DNA of 10,199 bases from CALAED01 sp937891035 (GCA_035642125.1 DASQSZ010000103.1:1-10199), one strand, 5' to 3'; positions 1 through 7,129 are shown, counted from the first letter of the stretch. Made by a program: numbers and translations. The notes: generated from the letters alone by a model not told the origin.

Positions 1-606
1 GATCGCATCGAGCGGTTGCGGGCCCGCGGGATGGCGGTCGTCGTGCTGGATCGCCGCGACAGCACCGCCGACGCGTGCTCCGCCCGGGTCGACCACGCGG
101 CCGGGGGCGAGATCGCGGTCAACCACCTGCTCGGGCTCGGCCACACAGAGCTGGCCCTGGTCACCGCGGAGGCCGCGCCCGAACCCTGCCGCGAGCGCCG
201 GACCGGCGCCCAGCGGGTGGTGCGGCAGACCGGCGACGCCTCGATGGTCACGCTCTATCAGCCGACGTTGACGGCGACCGCGGGCCAGCACGCGGCGCAT
301 CGGCTGCTCGACCGCACGCCCGCGCCCTCGGCGGTGTTCTGCGCGAACGACCTGCTCGCGATCGGGGTCGTCAACGAGCTCATGCGGCTGGGGGTCAAGG
401 TGCCGGCCGAGATGGCGGTCATCGGCTACGACGACATCGAGTTGGCCGCCACGGCCGCGGTCCCGCTGACCACGGTGCGCCAGCCGCGCCACGCGCTCGG
501 CTGGGCGGCGGCCGAGATGGCCATCGCCGAGACGACCGACGGCGACCGGCACGACCACCAGCACATGATCCTGACGCCTGATCTCGTCATTCGCGAATCG
601 ACGTAG
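1..606 (+). CDS. LacI-family transcriptional regulator, C-terminal part (5' end outside window)
   Basis: The frame is open from base 1, so the gene begins upstream; 201 residues and a TAG stop are visible. This is the effector-binding core of a LacI/GalR regulator, which resembles a periplasmic sugar-binding protein. Visible family marks are VDHAAGGEIAVNHLLGLGH near residue 30, PSAVFCANDLLAIGVVNEL near residue 110, VPAEMAVIGYDD near residue 133, PLTTVRQP near residue 150, and a closing LVIREST. The N-terminal helix-turn-helix is not in the window, so the operator cannot be inferred. Family members usually bind a sugar or similar small ligand and repress neighbouring uptake or catabolic genes, but no such gene is visible here. 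It converges on the next regulator with 74 bp between the stops. Family assignment is firm; the ligand is unknown. Confidence 0.93.
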   Translation, partial: DRIERLRARGMAVVVLDRRDSTADACSARVDHAAGGEIAVNHLLGLGHTELALVTAEAAPEPCRERRTGAQRVVRQTGDASMVTLYQPTLTATAGQHAAHRLLDRTPAPSAVFCANDLLAIGVVNELMRLGVKVPAEMAVIGYDDIELAATAAVPLTTVRQPRHALGWAAAEMAIAETTDGDRHDHQHMILTPDLVIREST

Positions 607-665
607 TTCAACGCCCGCCGCCATTCGCTAAGAAACTCGCGCGAAAGGCCTCTTACGTCGCGGAT

Positions 666-682
666 GACCGACGGTTTCGGTC
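666..682. terminator. Weak hairpin between two convergent regulator genes
   Basis: GACCGA (666-671) and TCGGTC (677-682) pair around a 5-base loop in the short gap between the convergent genes, overlapping the stop codon of the minus-strand regulator. Neither strand has a clear T-tract after it. It could be a modest bidirectional terminator, but a 6-bp stem is easily met by chance in DNA this GC-rich. The remainder of 607-680 shows nothing recognisable. Confidence 0.25.
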
Positions 683-1697
683 AGGGAATGGTGCTCTCAC
701 GGAGCACGACTTCGCCCGCGATAGGCGCCACTCGCGGGCTCGGCCCCGGCTCATCGTCGAGCACCATAGAGGCCGCGAGACGCCCCATCTCGGCGAGCGG
801 CAATCGTACGGTGGTAAGCGACGGCGCGACGTCGCGAAGGGTCGGAATGTCGTCGAAACCGGCCACCGCGATGTCGCCGGGAACACGCAATCCGCGTTCG
901 CGTACCGCGGCCATGGCGCCGATGGCCATGACGTCGTTGACGGCGAAGACGCACGGCGGGTGGCCGGGGCGATCGAGCAGTTCGGTCATCGCCGCATAAC
1001 CGCCGTCCCGGGTGAAGGCGCCCTCGATGACGACGGGCGGCTCAAGCCCGTTGCCGGCCAGCGCGTCGGCGAATCCCGCCACCCGGTCGCGCGCGGTGAG
1101 CAAGGTCGGCGGCCCGCCCAGCACGGCGAAACGCCGATGCCCTTCGCCGATGAGCGCCTCGGCCAGTGCCTGCGCGCCCGCCCGGTTCTCCGGCAGCACG
1201 GTGTCGGCGCCGAGCGTGGCCTGGCTCACCGCGGCCACCCGGCCGCCGCCCTCGATGAACTCCGTGACCTCCTCGGTCAGCCGCCGCGTCTGCTCGACGT
1301 CGGTGGTCCGGCTGCCGACCAGGATCAGCGCCTGCGCGCGCTGCGCCCGCATGGTGGCGACGTACTCGAACTCATAGTCAGGGTTGTGCAGCGTGTTGCC
1401 GAGCACCAGCAGTCCGCGCGACCCGGCGAGCGAGATCGCGCCCGCCGCGATCGCCGAGAAGTACGGATCGGCGATGTCGTGCACGACGAGCCCGATCATC
1501 TTGCTGCGGCCCCTGGCCATGGCCTGGGCGTGGGCGTTGGGGGTGTAACCGAGATCGGCCGCCGCCGCGAGCACGCGGTCTCGGTAGTGCGGGCTGACCG
1601 CCCGGGTGCCGCCGTTGATCACGCGCGACGCGGTCGCCAACGAGACCCCGGCACGTTCGGCCACGTCGGAGAGCGTCACCACGGAGCGCGCTTTCAT
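681..1697 (-). CDS. LacI-family transcriptional regulator (complete)
   Basis: 338 residues, the usual LacI/GalR length. The N-terminal DNA-binding domain spans about residues 7-60: VTLSDVAERAGVSLATASRV is the helix-turn-helix, followed by the hinge region (LGYTPNAHAQAMARGRS). The ligand-binding core follows: IGLVVHDIADPYFSAI near residue 68, GHRRFAVLGGP near 186, CVFAVNDVMAIGAM near 249, VPGDIAVAGFDDIP near 272, SLTTVRLP near 293 and a C-terminal VLREST. I chose the ATG at 1697 over an in-frame GTG at 1730 because GAGG lies 6 bases before the ATG and because LacI proteins begin only a few residues before the helix-turn-helix. The effector is unknown. No divergently transcribed sugar operon lies next to it, so its targets may be itself, genes left of the window or distant genes. 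It occupies the position beyond lysS where some relatives carry lsr2. Confidence 0.95.
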   Translation of the reverse strand: MKARSVVTLSDVAERAGVSLATASRVINGGTRAVSPHYRDRVLAAAADLGYTPNAHAQAMARGRSKMIGLVVHDIADPYFSAIAAGAISLAGSRGLLVLGNTLHNPDYEFEYVATMRAQRAQALILVGSRTTDVEQTRRLTEEVTEFIEGGGRVAAVSQATLGADTVLPENRAGAQALAEALIGEGHRRFAVLGGPPTLLTARDRVAGFADALAGNGLEPPVVIEGAFTRDGGYAAMTELLDRPGHPPCVFAVNDVMAIGAMAAVRERGLRVPGDIAVAGFDDIPTLRDVAPSLTTVRLPLAEMGRLAASMVLDDEPGPSPRVAPIAGEVVLRESTIP

Positions 1698-1703
1698 CTT
1701 CCA

Positions 1704-1707
1704 CCTC
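1704..1707 (-). promoter_or_regulatory. Ribosome binding site of the LacI-family gene
   Basis: GAGG on the minus strand sits 6 bases before the ATG at 1697 and supports that start over the upstream GTG at 1730. Confidence 0.6.
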
Positions 1708-1771
1708 GTTCCACGCCAGGAGCGGGGCACCGCACCAAGGGTAGTGCGACAACGTGCGGTGGCGCTCCGTC

Positions 1772-1792
1772 AGTCAACCGAATAACGTTCGG
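1772..1792 (-). promoter_or_regulatory. Possible promoter and operator of the LacI-family gene
   Basis: The arms CCGAA (1778-1782) and TTCGG (1788-1792) form an inverted repeat around TAACG, and a smaller AACGTT palindrome with a central CG lies inside it. LacI proteins favour palindromes with a central CG. Next to it, toward the gene, TTGACT (minus strand, 1772-1777) matches a -35 box well. The hexamer 17 bases on, CGTTGT, is a poor -10. The arrangement would suit autoregulation, but this is inference from one site. Confidence 0.3.
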
Positions 1793-2000
1793 ATACGGCT
1801 TCAATCACCATCGAAGGCAGAAAAAGCATTTCACCAGTATTTCGCCACTTTGCGGGGCCGAATCCCATGAGTCAGCAAGTACCGCACGAATCGCGGGTGC
1901 CTCAGCCGAGCGCGCCGAGCGCCGGGCGGTCGGCACCGTGACCGATGTGGTCTCCGGAGCGCCGGCGATCAATACAGCGTGGGCGCGCCGCGACAAGGCA

Positions 2001-2020
2001 CCCACGCGCCGCCGCGTGGG
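2001..2020 (-). terminator. Hairpin terminator after lysS
   Basis: CCCACGCG (2001-2008) and CGCGTGGG (2013-2020) are perfect inverted repeats with a 4-base loop, starting one base beyond the lysS stop codon. On the minus strand the tail is TGCCTTGTCG, so there is no proper U-run. Strong stems with weak tails are common at gene ends in high-GC actinomycetes. It most likely closes the pan-nad-coaX-lysS operon. Confidence 0.6.
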
Positions 2021-2021
2021 G

Positions 2022-3536
2022 TCACTCCGGCTTGACGAGGGGGAACAAGATCGTCTCGCGGATGTTCTTGCCGGTGAACGCCATGATCATCCGGTCGATG
2101 CCGGCGCCCACGCCGCCCGTTGGGGGCATGCCGTACTCCAGCGCGCGCAGGAAGTCCTCGTCCAGCTGCATCGCCTCCGGGTCACCGCCGGCGGCCAGCA
2201 GCGACTGCTCGACCAGCCGTCGGCGCTGCTCGTCAGGGTCGTTCAGCTCGGAGTAGCCGGTGGCTAGCTCGGTGCCGAAACCGATCAGATCCCATTTCTC
2301 GGTGAGCAGCGGCTCATCGCGGTGCCGGCGGGTCAGCGGCGAGGTCTCCAGCGGGTAGTCCATGACGAACGTGGGCTGGATGACGGTGTGTTCGACGAGC
2401 TCTTCGAAGATCTCCTGGACGAGCTTGCCCTGGCCCCATGTCGGGTCCCAGGCGACCTCTCGTGCGTCGGCGTGCTTGCGTACCTGCTTGAGCGGCGTGT
2501 GCGGGGTGATCTCCTCGCCGAGCGCGGCGGACACGGACCCGTACAGGGTCACCCTCGGCCACTCGGCGGGCCCTAGATCGATCTCCTGGCCGTCGTGCAC
2601 GACGACCGTGGTGCCAAGCGCCGCCACCACCGCCCGCTGGTACATGCGCTGGGTGAGGTCGGCGATGCCGTTGTAGTCGAGGTAGGTCCCGTACGCTTCG
2701 AGCATCGTGAACTCGGGGTTGTGGGTGGAGTCCGCGCCCTCGTTGCGGAAGTTGCGGCCCACCTCGAAGACCTTGTCGATGCCGCCGACCACGAGCCGCT
2801 TGAGGTAGAGCTCCAGCGCGATGCGCAGATACAGCTCCATGTCGTGGGCGTTGATGTGCGTGGTGAACGGCCGCGCCGCGGCGCCGCCGTGGAGCGGCTG
2901 CAGCATGGGCGTCTCGACCTCGAGGTAGCCCTCCTCGTGCCAGAAGTCCCGTACCGCGCGCACGGTCGCGCTGCGCAGTCTGGCCATCTTGCGGGCCTCG
3001 TCGTTGACGATGAGGTCGACGTAGCGATAGCGGACCCGCGCCTCTGGATCGGTGAGCCCGACGTGCTTTTCCGGCAGCGGCCGCAGGCACTTGGCGGTGA
3101 TCTCGAACCGGTCGGCCATGATCGACAGCTCACCACGCCTGGACGTGATGACCTCGCCCTCGACCCCGACGTGGTCACCCAGGTCGACGTCGTGCTTCCA
3201 GGCCGCCAGGGCGTCCGCGCCGACCTTGGCCAGCGACAGCATGATCTGGATGTCGCCGCCGCCGTCGCGGATGGTGGCGAAGCACAGCTTGCCGCCGATC
3301 CTGTTGAAGATGACACGACCGGCGACGCCGACCCGTTCGCCCGTTTCGGCGCCCGGATCGAGATCCGGGAACCGCGCTCGGATCGCGGCGATCGTGTCCG
3401 TACGGGGGAAGGTCACCGGGAAGGGGTCGACGCCGCTCGCCCGCAGCCGGGCGAGCTTGTCCGCGCGCACCCGCAGCTGTTCTGGGACGTCGGCGCGACC
3501 GGCCTCGGCCGGGGCGTCGTTGGTCTCCTCGCTCAC
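2022..3536 (-). CDS. lysS: Lysyl-tRNA synthetase, class II
   Basis: Charges tRNA-Lys with lysine in the cytoplasm, via lysyl-adenylate. It is 504 residues from the GTG at 3536, close to the roughly 500 usual for the bacterial enzyme. An N-terminal OB-fold anticodon-binding domain covers about residues 65-155 (VAGRVIFNRIGGKLCFATIRDGGGDIQIML). The class II catalytic core follows: motif 1 around EEGYLEVETPML (201-212), motif 2 at FEVGRNFRNEGADSTHNPEF (257-276) and motif 3 at GVGAGIDRMIMAF (475-487); GTELATGYSELNDP (421-434) is also typical. No gap or frameshift is seen. The start is uncertain: an in-frame ATG at 3575 would add 13 residues (MRRDRAPLDSLAC) and sit 6 bases after the coaX stop, but neither start has a clear ribosome binding site. 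I preferred GTG because SEETND resembles actinobacterial LysS N-termini as I remember them. It is the last gene of the operon. Confidence 0.97.
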   Translation of the reverse strand: MSEETNDAPAEAGRADVPEQLRVRADKLARLRASGVDPFPVTFPRTDTIAAIRARFPDLDPGAETGERVGVAGRVIFNRIGGKLCFATIRDGGGDIQIMLSLAKVGADALAAWKHDVDLGDHVGVEGEVITSRRGELSIMADRFEITAKCLRPLPEKHVGLTDPEARVRYRYVDLIVNDEARKMARLRSATVRAVRDFWHEEGYLEVETPMLQPLHGGAAARPFTTHINAHDMELYLRIALELYLKRLVVGGIDKVFEVGRNFRNEGADSTHNPEFTMLEAYGTYLDYNGIADLTQRMYQRAVVAALGTTVVVHDGQEIDLGPAEWPRVTLYGSVSAALGEEITPHTPLKQVRKHADAREVAWDPTWGQGKLVQEIFEELVEHTVIQPTFVMDYPLETSPLTRRHRDEPLLTEKWDLIGFGTELATGYSELNDPDEQRRRLVEQSLLAAGGDPEAMQLDEDFLRALEYGMPPTGGVGAGIDRMIMAFTGKNIRETILFPLVKPE

Positions 3537-3581
3537 GCACGCCAGGCTATCTAGGGGCGCGCGGTCCCGTCGCATCCGGCG

Positions 3582-4385
3582 TCAAGACTCGGCGGGCGCG
3601 GAGGTGCCGACGTTGCGTTCGTAGATGAGGCGCAGTCCGATGAGGGTGAGCCACGGCTCGTAGACGTCGATGCTGCGGGCCTCGTCGATGACAAACCCCG
3701 CCAGGCCGCCGGTGGCGACCACGGTGACGTCCTCTGGCTTGGCGGCGAGTTCGTCGGACATGCGCTCGACGACGCCGTCGACCTGCCCGGCGAAACCGAA
3801 GATGATGCCGGACTGCAACGCCTCGACCGTATTCTTGGCGATCACGTGCCGCGGCCGCACCAGCTCGATCTTGTGCAGCTGGGCGCCACGCAAGGACAGC
3901 GCGTCCACGGAGATCTCGATGCCCGGCGCGATCGCCCCGCCCACGTACTCGCCCTTGGCCGAGACCGCGTCGAAGGTGGTCGCGGTGCCGAAGTCGACGA
4001 CGATGGCCGGCCCGCCGAACAGGTGGATCGCGGCGAGCGCGTTGACGATGCGGTCGGAACCGACCTCTTTAGGGTTGTCCATGCGCACGGGGACGCCCGT
4101 CTTCACCCCCGGCTCCACGATCACCGCCGCCACGTCGCCGTAGTAGCGGCGGCACATCTCCCGCATCTCGTGCAGTACGGACGGTACGGTCGAGCACAGC
4201 GCGATGCCGCTGATGTCGGTCTCCTCGAGCAGCGGGCTTTGCTGAATCAGCCCTTGGAGCACCACCGCGATCTCGTCGGCCGTGCGCCGGGCATCGGTGT
4301 TGATCCGCCAATGCTCGATGACCTCGTCGCCCTCGAACAGGCCGAGGACCGTGTGAGTATTGCCGACGTCGATGGTGAGCAGCAT
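3582..4385 (-). CDS. coaX: Type III pantothenate kinase
   Basis: Phosphorylates pantothenate to 4'-phosphopantothenate, the first step from pantothenate toward CoA. Type III kinases belong to the ASKHA fold, need a monovalent cation and are generally not feedback-inhibited by CoA. The 267 residues show phosphate motif 1 at DVGNTHTVLGLF (6-17), the GSDR pantothenate-site motif (109-112), phosphate motif 2 at VVDFGTATTFDAV (129-141) and GGAIAPG (149-155). The later segment VIAKNTVEALQSGIIFGFAG is also typical. The ATG at 4385 directly follows an in-frame TTG; GGGGA four bases upstream of that TTG-ATG pair's ATG supports initiation there only weakly. It starts 16 bases after the nadC stop and ends 45 bases before the preferred lysS start. 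It uses the pantothenate made by PanC, whose gene is upstream in the same operon. Confidence 0.96.
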   Translation of the reverse strand: MLLTIDVGNTHTVLGLFEGDEVIEHWRINTDARRTADEIAVVLQGLIQQSPLLEETDISGIALCSTVPSVLHEMREMCRRYYGDVAAVIVEPGVKTGVPVRMDNPKEVGSDRIVNALAAIHLFGGPAIVVDFGTATTFDAVSAKGEYVGGAIAPGIEISVDALSLRGAQLHKIELVRPRHVIAKNTVEALQSGIIFGFAGQVDGVVERMSDELAAKPEDVTVVATGGLAGFVIDEARSIDVYEPWLTLIGLRLIYERNVGTSAPAES

Positions 4386-4401
4386 CAAGTCCCCATCGTG
4401 T

Positions 4402-5328
4402 TCATGGCCGCGGCCGCTCCGATGTGAAGTCGAGACCGATGTCCAGCGCGGGCGCCGAGTGTGTCAGCACGCCAACGGCAAGGTAGTCGACACCGGTCGC
4501 GGCCACATCTCGGGCCCTGTCCACCGTAAGCCCACCGCTCGCCTCCAGCTCGGCCCGGCCGGCGACGAGGCGGACGGCGGCGGCCATGTCGGCGACGCTC
4601 ATGTTGTCCAGCAGGATCGCGCGCGCCCCGGCCGCGAGCGCCTCGTCCACCTGGTCCAGGGTGTCGCATTCGACCTGGATGTGCAGGTCTGGGAACCGCG
4701 TCCGGATCGCCTCGTACGCCTTGGTCACCGACCCCGCGGGGGGCTCCGCCCCCCGCGCACCCCCCAACCACTTCTCCCCCGCGGCGAGCACGTGGTTGTC
4801 CTTGACCAGCGCGGCGTCGGCGAGGGAAAGCCGGTGGTTCACGCCGCCGCCGCAGCGGACGGCGTACTTTTGCAGCGCGCGCAGCCCGGGCAGCGTCTTG
4901 CGGGTATCACGGACCCGCGCCTTGGTGCCGGCGACGGCGTCGACCCAGCGCCGGGTGGCGGTGGCGATGCCGGACAGGTGGGTGAGGAAGTTCAGTGCCG
5001 TACGCTCCGCGCGCAGCAGCGCCCTGGTGGGGCCGGCCACGGTGAGCAACTCCTCGCCCGGACGCACCCGGTCGCCATCACGGACGGGAGCGGGCGCGTC
5101 CGCGCTCAGCCCGAGCAGCTCAAGGACGACCTCGGCGACGGGCAGGCCGGCCACCACCCCGTCCTGCCGCGCGACGAACCGGCCCGTGGCCGTCTCGCCG
5201 GGCGCGAAGATCGGCTCGCTCGTCACGTCGACGTCGCCGTCCTCGCTGAGCGCGACCCGGACGAGGTTTTCCACAGCCTGTGGATCCAGCCCGGCCTCGC
5301 TCAGCCGCCGCGCCGACTCGGGTCCCAT
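4402..5328 (-). CDS. nadC: Quinolinate phosphoribosyltransferase (nicotinate-nucleotide pyrophosphorylase, carboxylating)
   Basis: Converts quinolinate and PRPP to nicotinate mononucleotide, CO2 and pyrophosphate, the entry to NAD from the de novo route. 308 residues, slightly longer than the usual 280-290. Family marks are LLRAERTALNFLTHLSGIAT (104-123), DTRKTLPGLR (141-150), KYAVRCGGGVNHR (154-166), the catalytic-site KDNH (176-179), ECDTLDQVDEAL (220-231), ILLDNM (238-243) and EASGG (262-266). The ATG at 5328 is preferred to the adjacent GTG at 5331 because GAGGAG lies 6 bases before it. Residues 185-199, just after KDNHVLAAG, form an extra segment that I do not recall in relatives; removing it restores the common KDNHV-AAG-SV reading. 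The insertion is in frame and all core motifs remain, so activity is likely kept. Its substrate is made by NadB, encoded just upstream, together with NadA, which is not in the window. Confidence 0.96.
   Translation of the reverse strand: MGPESARRLSEAGLDPQAVENLVRVALSEDGDVDVTSEPIFAPGETATGRFVARQDGVVAGLPVAEVVLELLGLSADAPAPVRDGDRVRPGEELLTVAGPTRALLRAERTALNFLTHLSGIATATRRWVDAVAGTKARVRDTRKTLPGLRALQKYAVRCGGGVNHRLSLADAALVKDNHVLAAGEKWLGGARGAEPPAGSVTKAYEAIRTRFPDLHIQVECDTLDQVDEALAAGARAILLDNMSVADMAAAVRLVAGRAELEASGGLTVDRARDVAATGVDYLAVGVLTHSAPALDIGLDFTSERPRP
4732..4784 (-). repeat. In-frame palindromic insertion inside nadC with 8-bp flanking direct repeat
   Basis: CCCCGCGG occurs at 4732-4739 and again at 4777-4784, exactly 45 bp apart. 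Between and overlapping them, 4735-4744 and 4748-4757 are perfect 10-bp inverted repeats (CGCGGGGGGC and its complement) around a 3-base loop. The 45 bp at 4732-4776 encode nadC residues 185-199 (EKWLGGARGAEPPAG). This is the layout of a small palindromic mobile repeat with a target duplication. Similar GC palindromes are, as I recall, dispersed in many actinomycete genomes. In nadC mRNA the hairpin would be very stable. Confidence 0.6.
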
Positions 5329-5334
5329 CACGTG

Positions 5335-5340
5335 CTCCTC
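5335..5340 (-). promoter_or_regulatory. Ribosome binding site of nadC
   Basis: GAGGAG on the minus strand lies 6 bases before the ATG at 5328, but only 3 before the GTG at 5331. This spacing decides the start. It sits in the 36-base gap after the nadB stop. Confidence 0.7.
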
Positions 5341-5364
5341 ACGCTCGTGTGCCTCCGGGGTTGA

Positions 5365-7125
5365 TCAGAGCGGCTGGTAGGTGGTCACCATGCCATCGTC
5401 GTCGAGGCGGGTGACGAGATGGCCCAGCCAGGCGGCGTCATCGCGCTCCGGGAAGTCGGCGCGCCAGTGGCTGCCCCTGGTCTCGCGGCGGGCGCGGGCG
5501 GCGGCCACGATCGCCGTCGCCACAGCGTGCAGGTTGGTGGCCTCCCAGGCGTCGACGCACGGCACGGCGTTCGTCAGGCGGGTCAGGGCGGCGAGCTCGC
5601 TTTCGGCCGCGGCCAGCCCTGCCTCGTCGCGCAGCACCCCGGCGTACGCGGTCATGATGCGCTGGATCTCCGGCCGGACCGCCGGGTCGAGCAGGCCGTG
5701 CTCGGGAACGCCCGCGCGGCCAGGCCGCGAGGGCCGGCGGGCGGCGGTCGAGGCGGCACGGCCGGCGTGCGCGATGTCTGCGTGCAAGGTGTCGACGATG
5801 CGCTCGGCGAAGACCAGCCCTTCGAGCAGCGAGTTGGAGGCGAGCCTGTTGGCCCCGTGCACGCCGGTGCAGGCCACCTCGCCGCACGCGTACAGCCCGG
5901 GCACCGAGGTGCGCCCGGACAGGTCGACCCGCACCCCGCCGCTGGCGTAGTGCGCGGCCGGGACCACGGGAATCGGCTCGGTCACCGGGTCGATTCCGTG
6001 CTCCCGGCAGATGGCCAGGATCGTCGGGAAGCGGTTCTCCCACGTGCTCTCGCCCAGCTGCCGCCCGTCCAGGTAGACGTGGTCGGTGCCGGTCTCGCGC
6101 ATCCGGGTCATGGCCGCCTTGGCCACGATGTCCCTGGGTGCCAGATCGGCGAGCGGATGCCGGCCGGCCATGAACCGGGTGCCGGTCGCGTCGATGAGGT
6201 GGGCGCCCTCCCCACGCACCGCCTCGGTGATCAGCGGCTGCCGTCCGCGCGCCCCCGGCCCCAGCCACAGCACGGTCGGGTGGAACTGCACGAACTCCAG
6301 GTCGGTCACCGCGGCGCCGGCCCGCAGCGCCAGCGCCACGCCGTCGCCCGTGGACACCTCGGGGTTGGTGGTGGCGGAGAACACCTGTCCGAGCCCGCCG
6401 GTGGCCAGCACGACGGCGCGGGCCCGCACCGCGCCCACCCCGTCGCGCTGCCCTTTGCCCATGACGTGCAGGGTCACGCCGGCGGCGCGGCCCGCGTCGT
6501 CGAAGAGCAGGTCGAGGACGAGGGCGTGTTCGACGACATCGACCTCCGGCGCTTCCTTCAGCGCCGCGAGCAGCGCCCGGCTTATCTCGGCGCCGGTGGC
6601 GTCACCGCCGGCGTGTGCGACGCGGCGCTTGAGGTGCCCGCCCTCGCGGGTCAGCGCGACGTCGCCGTCGGCGCCAAGATCGAAGTGGGCACCGGTCTCG
6701 ATGAGCCGGCGGACGGCGGCCGGTCCCTCCGTGACGAGGACACGGACGGCCGTCTCCGAGCACAACCCGACCCCGGCGGTGAGGGTGTCGGCGAGGTGCT
6801 CGGCCGGGCTGTCATCACTGGACAGCGCCGCCGCGATGCCGCCCTGCGCCCACCGAGTGGAGCCGTCGTCGAGCAGCGCCTTGGTGACGAGCAGCACCCG
6901 TCCGTGCGACCGCGCCCGCAGCGCCGCGACGAGCCCGGCGATGCCGGACCCCACCACCACGACGTCGGCGTCCCTGGTCCACCCCGGCACCTGAGCGGTG
7001 AGCCGCCGAGCGAGCGAAGCGGTCCGCGAGGAACGAGCGGCCCGCGCAGCCGAGCGAGAAGGCGAACGCGACCAAGCTGCCCGAGCGGCGGGCGGCTGAG
7101 AGGTGGGCTGCGGAGCGGCTGCCAT
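5365..7125 (-). CDS. nadB: L-aspartate oxidase
   Basis: FAD-dependent cytoplasmic enzyme oxidising L-aspartate to iminoaspartate, which NadA condenses with dihydroxyacetone phosphate to give quinolinate. 586 residues; the E. coli enzyme has about 540. The FAD-binding dinucleotide fold begins at DADVVVVGSGIAGLVAALRA (52-71). Other family marks are GSTRWAQGGIAAAL (88-101), TREGGHLKRRVAHAGGDATG (159-178), DLEFVQFHPT (275-284), LITEAVRGEGA (298-308), APRDIVAKA (329-337), PAAHYASGGVRVD (389-401) and GLYACGEVACTGVHGANRLA (410-429). A helical C-terminal domain follows. Residues 1-46 are an Ala/Arg/Ser-rich extension of repetitive DNA before the usual start of the family at about residue 47. The start is nevertheless supported by a strong AGGAGG four bases before the ATG; a GTG at 6990 in the usual position has no such site. 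It competes with PanD for aspartate. Confidence 0.96.
   Translation of the reverse strand: MAAAPQPTSQPPAARAAWSRSPSRSAARAARSSRTASLARRLTAQVPGWTRDADVVVVGSGIAGLVAALRARSHGRVLLVTKALLDDGSTRWAQGGIAAALSSDDSPAEHLADTLTAGVGLCSETAVRVLVTEGPAAVRRLIETGAHFDLGADGDVALTREGGHLKRRVAHAGGDATGAEISRALLAALKEAPEVDVVEHALVLDLLFDDAGRAAGVTLHVMGKGQRDGVGAVRARAVVLATGGLGQVFSATTNPEVSTGDGVALALRAGAAVTDLEFVQFHPTVLWLGPGARGRQPLITEAVRGEGAHLIDATGTRFMAGRHPLADLAPRDIVAKAAMTRMRETGTDHVYLDGRQLGESTWENRFPTILAICREHGIDPVTEPIPVVPAAHYASGGVRVDLSGRTSVPGLYACGEVACTGVHGANRLASNSLLEGLVFAERIVDTLHADIAHAGRAASTAARRPSRPGRAGVPEHGLLDPAVRPEIQRIMTAYAGVLRDEAGLAAAESELAALTRLTNAVPCVDAWEATNLHAVATAIVAAARARRETRGSHWRADFPERDDAAWLGHLVTRLDDDGMVTTYQPL
6991..7095 (-). repeat. 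Low-complexity GAGCGAGCG-type repeat region coding the NadB N-terminal extension
   Basis: GCCGAGCGAG occurs at 7005-7014 and 7049-7058, 44 bp apart, among further GAGCG and CGAGCGAA variants and a GCGG-T-CCGC palindrome at about 7019-7027. Repeats of this flavour appear, in my memory, between genes in many actinomycetes. Here the block lies inside the open frame, just after the nadB start codon. The limits given are approximate. Confidence 0.45.
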
Positions 7126-7129
7126 GGGT

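Larger units (their letters stand above)
1698..2021. other. Intergenic region of 324 bp without a convincing gene
   Basis: The stretch lies between the start of the LacI-family gene and the stop of lysS. It holds the regulator's leader and candidate operator (1772-1792), a relatively A/T-rich patch at about 1800-1855, and the lysS hairpin at 2001-2020. Short open frames cross it on both strands but lack a ribosome binding site, conserved motifs and consistent third-position GC. A small RNA cannot be excluded from sequence alone. Confidence 0.6.

Noticed and set aside
1896..1937. GGTGCC and GGCACC arms about 30 bases apart, considered as an RNA structure
   Set aside because: Only six bases pair with a long unpaired interior, likely by chance at this GC content.
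1805..2005. Short minus-strand open frame of 66 codons between lysS and the LacI-family gene
   Set aside because: Its GTG start lies inside the lysS terminator hairpin, it has no ribosome binding site or recognisable motif, and third-position GC falls off along its length.
960..2267. Long plus-strand open frame crossing the LacI-family gene, the gap and the end of lysS
   Set aside because: It spans two well-supported genes on the other strand plus a terminator and shows no domain of its own.
3576..3590. TTGACG on the minus strand at the coaX end, considered as a -35 box for lysS
   Set aside because: No -10-like hexamer occurs at 16-18 bases; the nearest candidate (TAGATA) is about 26 bases away.
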